Source: Actinomycetes bacterium
Lineage (GTDB): Bacteria; Actinomycetota; Actinomycetes; S36-B12; UBA10799
Length of the DNA: 5,182 nt
Direction of reading: 5' to 3'
NCBI GenBank assembly: GCA_029779995.1
Contig: JAKOZM010000448.1
Span: 1 to 5,182 of the forward strand
Part shown: piece by piece, positions 1 to 4,791 of the stretch
Numbering within the stretch: the first letter of the stretch is position 1
Layout of the letters: every line of letters begins with the position of its first letter
Position numbers and translations under genes: made by a program
Notes under the pieces: generated by a model
Told to the model about the DNA's origin: nothing
Database searches by the model: none
What the model saw: the letters and a program-made list of their open reading frames with translations, nothing else

Positions 1-170
1 TCGGCATTGGCCAAGGCTGGCAGGCCGCTGACCATAGACCTCTCGTCGTAGTCGCGCACGGCATCCCGCACCAGCCGGTCCATGACCGCGGGGTGTCGAG
101 TGGGATCCACGCCGGATCGGCGGATGAGTTCACGAACCTCACCCTCGACCTGACGGAGTGCGTCAGCCAC
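1..170 (-). CDS. CpaF/TadA-like secretion ATPase, N-terminal fragment (runs off the window)
   Basis: About 56 N-terminal codons are visible; the rest lies beyond base 1. The translation has the pattern VRELIRRSGVDPTRHP (about residues 12-27), then a helix ending in RDYDERS (about 38-44) and SGLPAL. This is the N-terminal three-helix region seen in actinobacterial CpaF proteins, the hexameric cytoplasmic ATPases that power Tad/Flp pilus or type IV-like secretion. The Walker motifs would lie outside the window, so the assignment rests on the N-terminal pattern only. I chose the GTG at 168-170 because a purine-rich GGGGAAGGGG tract sits a few bases upstream of it. An in-frame ATG at 237-239 would add 23 residues with no CpaF-like character. 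The gene is divergent from mazEF and is probably the resident neighbour on this side of the island. Confidence 0.68.
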   Translation of the reverse strand, partial: MADALRQVEGEVRELIRRSGVDPTRHPAVMDRLVRDAVRDYDERSMVSGLPALANA

Positions 171-200
171 CGCATGCCCCTTCCCCTGTGCCCTGGGGCA

Positions 201-206
201 AGAGTA
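201..206 (-). promoter_or_regulatory. Candidate -10 box for the cpaF-like gene
   Basis: On the minus strand this reads TACTCT, fitting the actinobacterial TANNNT pattern. It would give a leader of roughly 25 bases that contains the GGGGAAGGGG ribosome site before the GTG at 170. I see no convincing -35 box. A near-perfect 12-base inverted repeat, TGCCCTGGGGCA (189-200), lies at the expected start of transcription. Its meaning is unknown. Confidence 0.25.
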
Positions 207-245
207 GTGAGCCTGCGAGAATCCGCATCCGGAGGCCATCCACCC

Positions 246-254
246 TGTGGATAA
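246..254. promoter_or_regulatory. Single perfect DnaA-box sequence
   Basis: TGTGGATAA is the exact complement of the consensus DnaA box TTATCCACA. Only one copy is present and there is no AT-rich unwinding region, so this is not an origin. It could be a lone DnaA site near the divergent cpaF-like/mazEF promoters or a chance match. Confidence 0.3.
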
Positions 255-263
255 CCCTTCCCA

Positions 264-280
264 TGCGTCAGCCTGACGCA
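264..280. promoter_or_regulatory. 17-base perfect inverted repeat, candidate operator
   Basis: TGCGTCAG and CTGACGCA are perfect 8-base arms around one central C. The repeat sits in the divergent intergenic region, about 95 bases from the cpaF-like start and 115 from mazE. There is no T-run after it, so an operator is more likely than a terminator. It does not resemble the mazEF palindromes at 351-385, which suggests a different regulator. The protein that binds it is unknown. Confidence 0.4.
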
Positions 281-350
281 CAGGGGGTCGGCCCGGCCTC
301 AGTCATGGCCGATGCCTAGTGAAGGCAGCCCCTGCTGCACAGTGTGGCTC

Positions 351-388
351 CTACTTGAGTAGCAACCACGATGCTACTTAAGTAGGAT
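351..388 (+). promoter_or_regulatory. mazEF promoter with paired palindromic operators
   Basis: Two related 12-base palindromes lie 23 bases apart start to start: CTACTTGAGTAG (351-362, one central mismatch) and CTACTTAAGTAG (374-385, perfect). The second overlaps TAGGAT (383-388), a good actinobacterial -10 box, and the first covers the -35 position. Exactly six bases separate TAGGAT from the mazE ATG, so the transcript may be leaderless. Paired sites about two helical turns apart over the promoter are what a dimeric ribbon-helix-helix antitoxin would bind for autorepression. That role is inferred; the repeats themselves are seen directly. Confidence 0.65.
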
Positions 389-394
389 CAGGTC

Positions 395-625
395 ATGAAG
401 TTGAGCGTGAGCGTGACCGCGGAAGATCTCGCAGCCCTCGACCGGTTTGTCGAGCAGGCCGGTCTTGAGTCGCGGTCGGCGGGAGTCCAACAGGCGATCC
501 GACGCCTGCGAGACCGTCACCTGGAGGCGGCGTATGCAGACGCCTGGCAGGAATGGACCGACTCGGGAGACGAGAAGGCTTGGTCTGTCGCATCCTCGGA
601 CGGTCTGGCCGATGCTTCGCGGTGA
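395..625 (+). CDS. mazE: MazE9-type ribbon-helix-helix antitoxin
   Basis: A 76-residue protein that should neutralise the MazF encoded just downstream and repress its own promoter. Residues 1-7 (MKLSVSV) form the DNA-contacting beta strand. Residues about 10-45 give the two helices, with AALDRFVEQAGL and SRSAGVQQAIRRL. The acidic, tryptophan-containing tail (YADAWQEW at about 47-54, then SGDEKAW) matches the toxin-binding tail of mycobacterial MazE9 (Rv2801A) as I recall it. The ATG at 395 follows the -10 box by six bases, so it is probably read from a leaderless mRNA, although AGG triplets upstream could act as a weak ribosome site. The stop codon overlaps mazF by 14 bases, which suggests coupled translation with antitoxin first. 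Confidence 0.9.
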   Translation: MKLSVSVTAEDLAALDRFVEQAGLESRSAGVQQAIRRLRDRHLEAAYADAWQEWTDSGDEKAWSVASSDGLADASR

Positions 626-959
626 GATAGTCCTCGTCGATCTCGAACCCGCGCGTGGCAGTGAAGCGAACAAGCGTCGCCCGGCCGTGCTCGTCAGTAA
701 TGACGGGGCAAACGCCGTGGCGCAGCGCCTCGGTCGGGGAGTCGTCACCGTGGTTCCAGTCACCAGCAACGTGGAGCGGGCCTTCCCATTCCAGGTGCTC
801 CTGCCCGCAGCGGAGACGGGACTGCGGCTGGACTCCAAAGCCCAGGCTGAACAAGTGCGTTCGGTCGCAGTCGAACGCGTGGGTCCTGCAGTCGGTCGAG
901 TCCCACCGACGCTCATGGCGGAGCTCGACAAGGCCTTGCGGCTCCATCTGCAGCTGTGA
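612..959 (+). CDS. mazF: MazF9-type endoribonuclease toxin
   Basis: A 115-residue PemK/MazF-family toxin, expected to cleave mRNA at short sequence motifs until bound by the antitoxin. The family pattern is complete: RGEIVLVDLEPARGSEANK (3-21), RRPAVLVSND (22-31), VVTVVPVTSN (44-53), FQVLLPA (60-66) and DSKAQAEQVRSV (74-85). The expected catalytic pair is Arg23 in the RRP loop and Thr51 in PVTSN. The whole length closely matches mycobacterial MazF9 (Rv2801c) from memory. I chose the ATG at 612, inside the end of mazE, because it begins the domain exactly; the reading frame stays open upstream to 447 but that stretch only shadows mazE. There is no clear ribosome site of its own, consistent with coupling. 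The cleavage motif cannot be read from the sequence. Confidence 0.93.
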   Translation: MLRGEIVLVDLEPARGSEANKRRPAVLVSNDGANAVAQRLGRGVVTVVPVTSNVERAFPFQVLLPAAETGLRLDSKAQAEQVRSVAVERVGPAVGRVPPTLMAELDKALRLHLQL

Positions 960-1066
960 CCCGGGCCGGACAGACACGACACGCGGTGGCCACCGACAGC
1001 CCACGCCGCCGACAAGGAACTCGTGCCCGGATCGCCCGTCGCAGAACGTGATACCAGAGGGATCAC

Positions 1067-1483
1067 TCAGACCGGAACAACCACCAGGACGTCACTCAGC
1101 CCAGCGAAGTCCTCAGCATTCCGGGTCACCAGCGGCAAACCCTCGGCCACCGCGACGGAGGCGATCAGCAGATCCGCGAACCTCCGGCGAGGCTGGCGCC
1201 CTGCCGCCGCCACAGCGGCGTGCACCCTTCCGTAGGCGCGAGCTGCTTCACTCCCGAACGGGATCGGTTCGAAGGCAGCCTCGGCCCGTTGCAGCCGATC
1301 CTGTCTGCGTGCTCGCTCCGCCAGGTCCTGTGTCGCGGCCGGACCTGCCGCAAGCTCCGCCATGGTGATGGCGCTGACTGCGACTGTCAGCGGTAGGTGC
1401 TCGAGGTCGATCCTGTCGAGATCGATGACGACCGACGTGTCAAGCAGCCCGCTCCCCAGACGCTCAGGCACGGGGCTCAACAC
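1067..1483 (-). CDS. vapC: VapC-type PIN-domain RNase toxin
   Basis: A 138-residue PIN-domain protein, a Mg-dependent RNase toxin. The acidic active-site set is present: Asp15 in LLDTSVVID, Glu43 in TMAELAAG, Asp104 in RFADLLIA, and Asp125 in TRNAEDF. The length is normal for the family. It lies downstream of its Phd-like antitoxin with overlapping ends. Three in-frame starts are possible: GTG at 1483 (20-base overlap, used here), TTG at 1480, and GTG at 1471 (8-base overlap with the vapB stop, 134 residues). None has a clear ribosome site, so the start is uncertain by a few residues while the domain is not. It ends 107 bases from the mazF stop, in convergent orientation. That gap has no strong terminator: only 5-base GTGAT/ATCAC arms near 1048-1066, with no T-run. 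Confidence 0.92.
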   Translation of the reverse strand: MLSPVPERLGSGLLDTSVVIDLDRIDLEHLPLTVAVSAITMAELAAGPAATQDLAERARRQDRLQRAEAAFEPIPFGSEAARAYGRVHAAVAAAGRQPRRRFADLLIASVAVAEGLPLVTRNAEDFAGLSDVLVVVPV

Positions 1484-1718
1484 CCTGATCGACGGCGTTG
1501 TCGAGGTCGCGGAGGAACTGTTCGCGGTCGATGCGTGGGGCGTGGCGGAACATCTCGCTCACGAGTCGGGTGTCGACCATGCGATGTCGGCGGAGGGGCC
1601 GCAACTCCCCCACGGGGACTGAGTTTCTTGTCAGCACGAAGGAGCGACCTTCGTCAAGCGCCCGCATGATGCGGCCGCTGTCGTTGCGCAACTCCCGTTG
1701 GCTGATGACCTCGCTCAC
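1464..1718 (-). CDS. vapB: Phd/YefM-type antitoxin of the VapC toxin
   Basis: An 84-residue antitoxin that should bind VapC with its C-terminal tail and the operator with its N-terminal domain. The N-terminus has the Phd/YefM pattern: VSEVISQRELRNDSGRIMRA (1-20), then EGRSFVLTRNSVPVGELRPL (23-42). The C-terminal half, with REQFLRDLDNAVDQG, is the expected toxin-wrapping segment. The open frame continues upstream to 1850, but the domain starts at the GTG at 1716-1718, which lies eight bases past a perfect inverted repeat and six past a TANNNT box. I see no ribosome site, so leaderless translation is likely. Antitoxin precedes toxin, with overlapping coding ends, as is usual for this family. 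Confidence 0.88.
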   Translation of the reverse strand: MSEVISQRELRNDSGRIMRALDEGRSFVLTRNSVPVGELRPLRRHRMVDTRLVSEMFRHAPRIDREQFLRDLDNAVDQGVEPRA

Positions 1719-1745
1719 GTTTCGAGCGTAGCACGCCGTGCTACG
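1719..1745 (-). promoter_or_regulatory. vapBC promoter and operator palindrome
   Basis: CGTAGCAC and GTGCTACG (1727-1734 and 1738-1745) are perfect 8-base arms around GCC. On the minus strand the inner edge of the palindrome runs into TGCTACGCT, an extended -10 form with TACGCT at 1725-1730. Exactly six bases (CGAAAC) then precede the vapB GTG. Overlap of palindrome and -10 box is the usual layout for antitoxin autorepression; binding is inferred. Confidence 0.6.
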
Positions 1746-1809
1746 TCCGAAACCGGACTCGTTCGACAGGTCTGCCGTGAGCGCGCGATCACCGCTAGGT
1801 CCTGACCTG

Positions 1810-1990
1810 TCACGGACCAAGGAGGGCGAGCGGGACCACCCCCAGCCCATCCGAGCGCCGGTATGCCGTCGGACCGGTAGTGACGATCACGCCATCCACG
1901 AAGCAGGGGCCCACCTGGTCGCGCAGCCACCGAAGGTTCTCCCCGTCGGAGTCGTCGACGGCCGCCGCGGGTGCGCCGGCTTCGAGATCG
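1810..1990 (-). pseudogene. C-terminal remnant of a DUF4143-type ATPase gene
   Basis: The minus-strand translation ends in LRWLRDQVGPCFVDGVIV, then TTGPTAYRR and VVPLALLGP-stop. This matches the end of the intact ATPase at 3523-4791. Over 150 ungapped bases (1810-1959 against 3523-3672) I count about 25 mismatches, roughly 83% identity, and 42 of 49 residues are shared. The likeness fades by about 1990, near the PD-(D/E)xK end. Where the intact gene has GIEAK, this copy reads DLEAGA, so the expected lysine is missing. The ATPase domain, Walker motifs and about 370 N-terminal residues are absent, and the frame has no usable start before the TAG at 2062-2064. It is a dead fragment of a paralog, lying just past a copy of the ychF tail. 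Confidence 0.85.
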
Positions 1991-2046
1991 TCGCCAAAAG
2001 ACGGCTGGTCGAGCCCTACCCCAAACCCACGATCGGTGGCCCGCTT

Positions 2047-2106
2047 GATGCGGGACCTGAGCTACACATTGAACCGGAAACTCCACCACGTTCCGTAGCC
2101 GACGAA
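2047..2106 (-). repeat. Copy A of the ychF 3'-end repeat
   Basis: Bases 2047-2091 match 4951-4994 (the end of ychF and its 3' flank) at about 39 of 45 positions with one extra base. On the minus strand the copy covers GACGTGGTGGAGT(T)TCCGG and TTCAATGTGTAG and runs about 15 bases past the stop codon. The extra T shifts the frame; without it the sequence reads [13 protein letters not shown]. Bases 2085-2106 also match copy B (GGCTAYGGAACGTGGTSGAG on the minus strand). It completes the 1719-2140 stretch that holds no intact gene: operator, then about 64 unassigned bases, the ATPase remnant, and this repeat. Confidence 0.75.
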
Positions 2107-2140
2107 CATCACCTCGCCGTCGGTCCGGTGTGCCACCGAC

Positions 2141-2740
2141 TCAGGTATCGGCGAAACCCTCCAGCGGCAGGGGTGCCACGACCAGGTCCGCTCGCTGGCG
2201 GGGGTCGAATCGCTCAGCGAAGTCACGCTCGTTGGGCACCCAGATCTCGTCCCACAGTCGGTCGTTGTCCCGCTTGAATCGCGCGTCTCGGGCCTTGCCC
2301 CAGGCCGTGGCGGTCTCGAGCTCGACGTCGCACCAGATCGCCAGATCGAGCACATCCTCGATCTCCGGGTGCAGCAGCCCTATCAGGTCCACGACGAGCA
2401 CGTCCCCGCTGGGGGTCGGCTGCGGAGTTCCCAAGGCACGCAAGCCCCAGTCGAAGGGCCGGAAGGTGGACTCCCGACCCTCCCTGAAAGGGTGGAGCAC
2501 CTCGTCGGCCAACCGCCTCCGCTCCACGCCAGCCCAGTCATTCGAGCGCGTATGAGAGCGCACCGGGTCGAGGAAGTCATCACCTCTGACTTGGACGGTT
2601 CCAGCGACAGCCCTCGTGAGCGCAGCGGAGAGGCTCGATTTCCCCGAGCCACCGAAACCTGAGATACCGACCACGATCGGATGCGCCGAGGTCGCCCTCG
2701 CTCGTGCGACGGCCTCGGCGAGATTGTGGAGGGACGTCAC
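2141..2740 (-). CDS. Uridine-kinase-like P-loop NTPase
   Basis: A 199-residue protein with the P-loop kinase fold of the uridine kinase/phosphoribulokinase group, probably cytoplasmic and phosphorylating a small substrate that cannot be named. Walker A is GFGGSGKS (28-35), following the beta strand PIVVGIS. VRGDDFLDP (51-59) is the usual Asp-Asp-Phe loop after strand 2. VLVVDLIGLLHPE (114-126) is the Walker-B-like strand, and DRLWDEIWVPNERDFAERFDP (160-180) then ADLVVAP form the family's C-terminal helix and strand. The start is the GTG at 2738-2740, which shares GTGA with the higA stop (4-base overlap), so translation is coupled to higA. This places a kinase as third gene of a higBA operon. 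A zeta-toxin-like role is possible by analogy but is not supported by any motif here. Confidence 0.75.
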   Translation of the reverse strand: MTSLHNLAEAVARARATSAHPIVVGISGFGGSGKSSLSAALTRAVAGTVQVRGDDFLDPVRSHTRSNDWAGVERRRLADEVLHPFREGRESTFRPFDWGLRALGTPQPTPSGDVLVVDLIGLLHPEIEDVLDLAIWCDVELETATAWGKARDARFKRDNDRLWDEIWVPNERDFAERFDPRQRADLVVAPLPLEGFADT

Positions 2741-3039
2741 GATGGCGCAACAAGGGGCTGAATCGCCGCGATCTGGTCGGCAGCGCGGTCCTGGGCCAGC
2801 TCGATCTCGTAGCGCGACTGCAGGTTGAGCCAGAACTGAGGGTCGAGCCCGAAGTACTTCCCCAGGCGCAGCGCAGTGTCTGCCGTGATCGCACGCTTGC
2901 CGTGCACGATCTCGTTGATCCGCCGAGGCGGCACGCCGATGGCCACCGACAGCCGGTGTTGGGTGATCCCGAAGGGCTCGATGAACTCCTCCATCAGGAT
3001 CTCGCCCGGATGGATCGGCGAGTAGAGCTTCACAGTCAT
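2737..3039 (-). CDS. higA: HigA-type XRE antitoxin
   Basis: A 100-residue antitoxin of the HigA/VapI group. HPGEILMEEFIEPFGITQHR (10-29) is the hallmark N-terminal stretch. The helix-turn-helix spans about 25-50 (ITQHRLSVAIGVPPRRINEI, then HGKRAIT). It is followed by DTALRLGKYFGLDPQFWLNLQ (54-74), typical of the family. It should bind HigB and repress the operon. The ATG at 3037-3039 is preceded by GGGAGGAAC, the strongest ribosome site in the window, which lies over the last bases of higB (10-base gap between genes). Strong antitoxin translation in a toxin-first operon makes sense for keeping antitoxin in excess. Its stop overlaps the kinase start. Confidence 0.93.
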   Translation of the reverse strand: MTVKLYSPIHPGEILMEEFIEPFGITQHRLSVAIGVPPRRINEIVHGKRAITADTALRLGKYFGLDPQFWLNLQSRYEIELAQDRAADQIAAIQPLVAPS

Positions 3040-3049
3040 CGTTCCTCCC

Positions 3050-3331
3050 TCAGTGATAATCCTCGATGAGCACGTCCTCTGGCCCAGAGCCGGTCCAGCG
3101 GAACGTGATCCTCCATTGATCGTTGATCCTGATGCTGTGGCGTCGCTTGCGATCGCCCTTCAGTGCCTCCAGACGGTTACCCGGCGGGACACGCAGTGAA
3201 TCGAGCGTTGGAGCCGCGTCCAGCATGAGGAGCTTTCGGTTCGCGACGCGATGGATCCGCGGGTCCAATCGGGGGACAGCTTCGCGCAACCAGACAGGTT
3301 CGGGGTCGCGGTCCGCGAAGGATCTGATCAC
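3050..3331 (-). CDS. higB: HigB-type mRNA interferase toxin (RelE superfamily)
   Basis: A 93-residue toxin of the HigB/RelE superfamily, expected to cut mRNA on translating ribosomes. The family signature is clear: VIRSFADRDPEPVWLRE (1-17), RKLLMLDAA (32-40), LRVPPGNRLEALKGDR (46-61), then HSIRINDQWRITFRW (65-79) and the C-terminal DYH (91-93). His65 and the DYH end correspond to residues important in studied HigB proteins. I chose the GTG at 3329-3331 because family members begin at (M/V)IRSF. The frame stays open to an ATG at 3418, but those 29 extra residues are encoded by the ychF-tail repeat and promoter region. A CAGG sequence about nine bases upstream may serve as a ribosome site. Toxin precedes antitoxin, the normal order for higBA. 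Confidence 0.92.
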   Translation of the reverse strand: MIRSFADRDPEPVWLREAVPRLDPRIHRVANRKLLMLDAAPTLDSLRVPPGNRLEALKGDRKRRHSIRINDQWRITFRWTGSGPEDVLIEDYH

Positions 3332-3346
3332 CCGCAAAGCCTGCCC

Positions 3347-3381
3347 AGCATAACGTGCCGCGTCAATAACGTTAGACGTTA
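3347..3381 (-). promoter_or_regulatory. Candidate higBA promoter with TAACGT half-sites
   Basis: TAACGT-TAG-ACGTTA (3367-3381) is a perfect 6-base-arm inverted repeat. A further TAACGT half-site (3351-3356) overlaps TATGCT on the minus strand (3347-3352), which fits the TANNNT -10 pattern. It would give a leader of about eight bases before the higB GTG. HigA is the natural candidate to bind here. There is no good -35 box. The patch is distinctly AT-richer than its surroundings and overlaps the end of repeat copy B. Confidence 0.45.
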
Positions 3382-3416
3382 AATCGGAACTCGACCACGT
3401 TCCATAGCCGATCCGC
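3372..3416 (-). repeat. Copy B of the ychF 3'-end repeat, diverged
   Basis: Read on the minus strand in the frame ending at 3372-3374, this stretch encodes [17 protein letters not shown], the same terminal peptide as YchF ([13 protein letters not shown]). At base level it is closest to copy A on the upstream side: CGGCTATGGAACGTGGTCGAG here and CGGCTACGGAACGTGGTGGAG at copy A. The codons for FNV-stop are different (TTTAACGTCTAA against TTCAATGTGTAG). It sits between the intact ATPase gene and higB and forms part of the higBA upstream region. It could never be translated as part of higB in this frame. Confidence 0.6.
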
Positions 3417-3522
3417 ATCTGTGGCTACTGATCGGGTTTGATCGCCGTTGACGAGCCGGATGCGCGCGTGTGATCACGCTTGTCCCACCCTGACTGCCGC
3501 ACACCAAGGCTGATGGAAGCCG

Positions 3523-4791
3523 TCATGGACCGAGGAGCGCCAGCGGGACCACTGCTAGCCCGTCAAGGCGGCGGTATGCCGTCGGACCTGTCGTGAGGAT
3601 GACGCCATCCACGAAGCGAGGGCCTAGTTGGTCGCGCAGCCACCGAAGATGCTTGCCGTCGGAGTCGTCGACGCCTGCCGCGAGCTTCGCCTCGATCCCC
3701 ACCACCCCACCATCGGGCCGGACCACGACGAGGTCCACCTCGTGGTCGCCGTTTCGAGTCCTCAGATGCGCCACCTCCGCCTCGGCTGCCTGGGCCGCCA
3801 CACGCACGCAGAGCGCGGCTAGAGACTCGAAGAGCATGCCCAGCATCGAGCCGGCCTGGGAGCGCAGCGGCTCGCCATCACCCCCCAGCAGCGAGTCGAC
3901 GCCCAGACCCATGAGCCGCGCCGCCAAGGCGGGATCCGCCAGATGATGCTTCGGCGCTTGCCCCAACCGTGTCATCGGGCTGCCCGCGGGGCTCCAGGCT
4001 GGAACAGGGTCGAGCAACCACAAGGACGCCAGCACCTGTCGGTAACTCTCTGCGGTCGCACGAGCCGGCTTGTCGCTGTGACCTGGCGTCGCGGCATCCA
4101 GGATTTGTGAGTAGCTCGCCGTGCTGGAGCTGGCCGATGCGTAGGCGCGTAGCCAGGCCATCATTGCCTCGGGTCGACGGACGGCCAGCCCCTGCTCCGG
4201 CACGTCGCGCTCCACGGCGTTTCGGAGATAGGAGTCGAGCTGGAACGCCCGCGCCCGGTGGCTCAGGCCTCTCATCCCTGGGAAGCCTGAGGCGACGATC
4301 TCTTCGACGTAGTCGGACAGGGTCATCACGGACTCGCCCTGCACGACGGCGCGCCCACGCAGGAGATCCGCAAGACTCACAGTCGATGCCGTCAGCCCTC
4401 GTTCCGAGAGCGTCATCGGGCGCATCCGCAGACGGCCGATGCGACCGGCACCCGAGTGCTGAATCGCTCCATCCTGGGGACTGGCGCTGCCGGTCAGCAG
4501 GAACTGCCCGCCCGTCGGATCGTCATCGACCGCCCGGCGGACGACATCCCAGACCTCCGGCACCTTCTGCCACTCGTCGATGAGCAGCGGCCGGGGGCGT
4601 CGCAGGAGGATGGCCGGATCGGCCACGATGGGACCCCGGACTGCCTTGGAGTCCAATCTGGCCACTGCGGCCACGCGTTGCTCCGCGGTCGTGGTCTTGC
4701 CCACAGCCTTCGGCCCATCCACCGCGAGAGCCGCCAGTTCCCCGAACAGGTCGTCCAGCTCCTGATCTACGATCCGACGCACATACTCCAT
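3523..4791 (-). CDS. AAA_14/DUF4143 ATP-binding protein
   Basis: A 422-residue protein of the common two-part AAA_14 plus DUF4143 architecture. Walker A is GPKAVGKT (26-33), Walker B is LLIDEWQ (69-75), and LLTGSA (98-103) is the sensor-like strand. The C-terminal part carries a PD-(D/E)xK-like pattern: Glu322 in LFESLA, Asp353 in HEVDLVV, and Glu367-Ala-Lys369 in GIEAK, so a nuclease-like fold is probable. Its function is not established; these proteins are often encoded in variable islands. The length is full and no key residue is missing. The ATG at 4789-4791 lacks a ribosome site and follows TAGAGT by six bases, suggesting a leaderless transcript. It appears to be a single-gene unit between the ychF tail and copy B. 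Its C-terminus has a wrecked paralog at 1810-1990. Confidence 0.85.
   Translation of the reverse strand: MEYVRRIVDQELDDLFGELAALAVDGPKAVGKTTTAEQRVAAVARLDSKAVRGPIVADPAILLRRPRPLLIDEWQKVPEVWDVVRRAVDDDPTGGQFLLTGSASPQDGAIQHSGAGRIGRLRMRPMTLSERGLTASTVSLADLLRGRAVVQGESVMTLSDYVEEIVASGFPGMRGLSHRARAFQLDSYLRNAVERDVPEQGLAVRRPEAMMAWLRAYASASSSTASYSQILDAATPGHSDKPARATAESYRQVLASLWLLDPVPAWSPAGSPMTRLGQAPKHHLADPALAARLMGLGVDSLLGGDGEPLRSQAGSMLGMLFESLAALCVRVAAQAAEAEVAHLRTRNGDHEVDLVVVRPDGGVVGIEAKLAAGVDDSDGKHLRWLRDQLGPRFVDGVILTTGPTAYRRLDGLAVVPLALLGP

Noticed and set aside
447..611. Upstream extension of mazF
   Set aside because: The frame is open but overlaps mazE, and the MazF domain begins exactly at the ATG at 612.
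655..1368. Long plus-strand open frame of 237 residues
   Set aside because: It runs through mazF and antisense to vapC, is Arg/Pro/Ser-rich and has no recognisable motif. It is a high-GC shadow frame.
1362..1669. Plus-strand open frames across the vapB-vapC junction
   Set aside because: They are antisense to two well-supported genes, have low-complexity Arg-rich or featureless translations, and lack ribosome sites.
1741..1762. Possible fourth copy of the ychF tail (CTAC, six bases, AACCGGA-CTC) next to the vapBC operator
   Set aside because: The spacing agrees with copy A, but only about 14 scattered positions match, the six bases between do not match at all, and the CTAC belongs to the operator palindrome. 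Chance is a fair explanation.
1797..1808. AGGTC-CT-GACCT inverted repeat just after the ATPase remnant stop
   Set aside because: It is short, has a two-base centre unsuited to an RNA hairpin, and is not preserved after the intact gene.
2062..2355. Minus-strand open frame ending in GYGTWWSFRFNV
   Set aside because: Most of it overlaps the kinase gene in another frame and its composition is that of a shadow. The YchF-like ending is explained by repeat copy A with a one-base shift.
3466..3479. GCGTG-TGAT-CACGC hairpin downstream of the ATPase gene as a terminator
   Set aside because: The arms are only five bases and no T-run follows on the minus strand, so it cannot be called a terminator with confidence.
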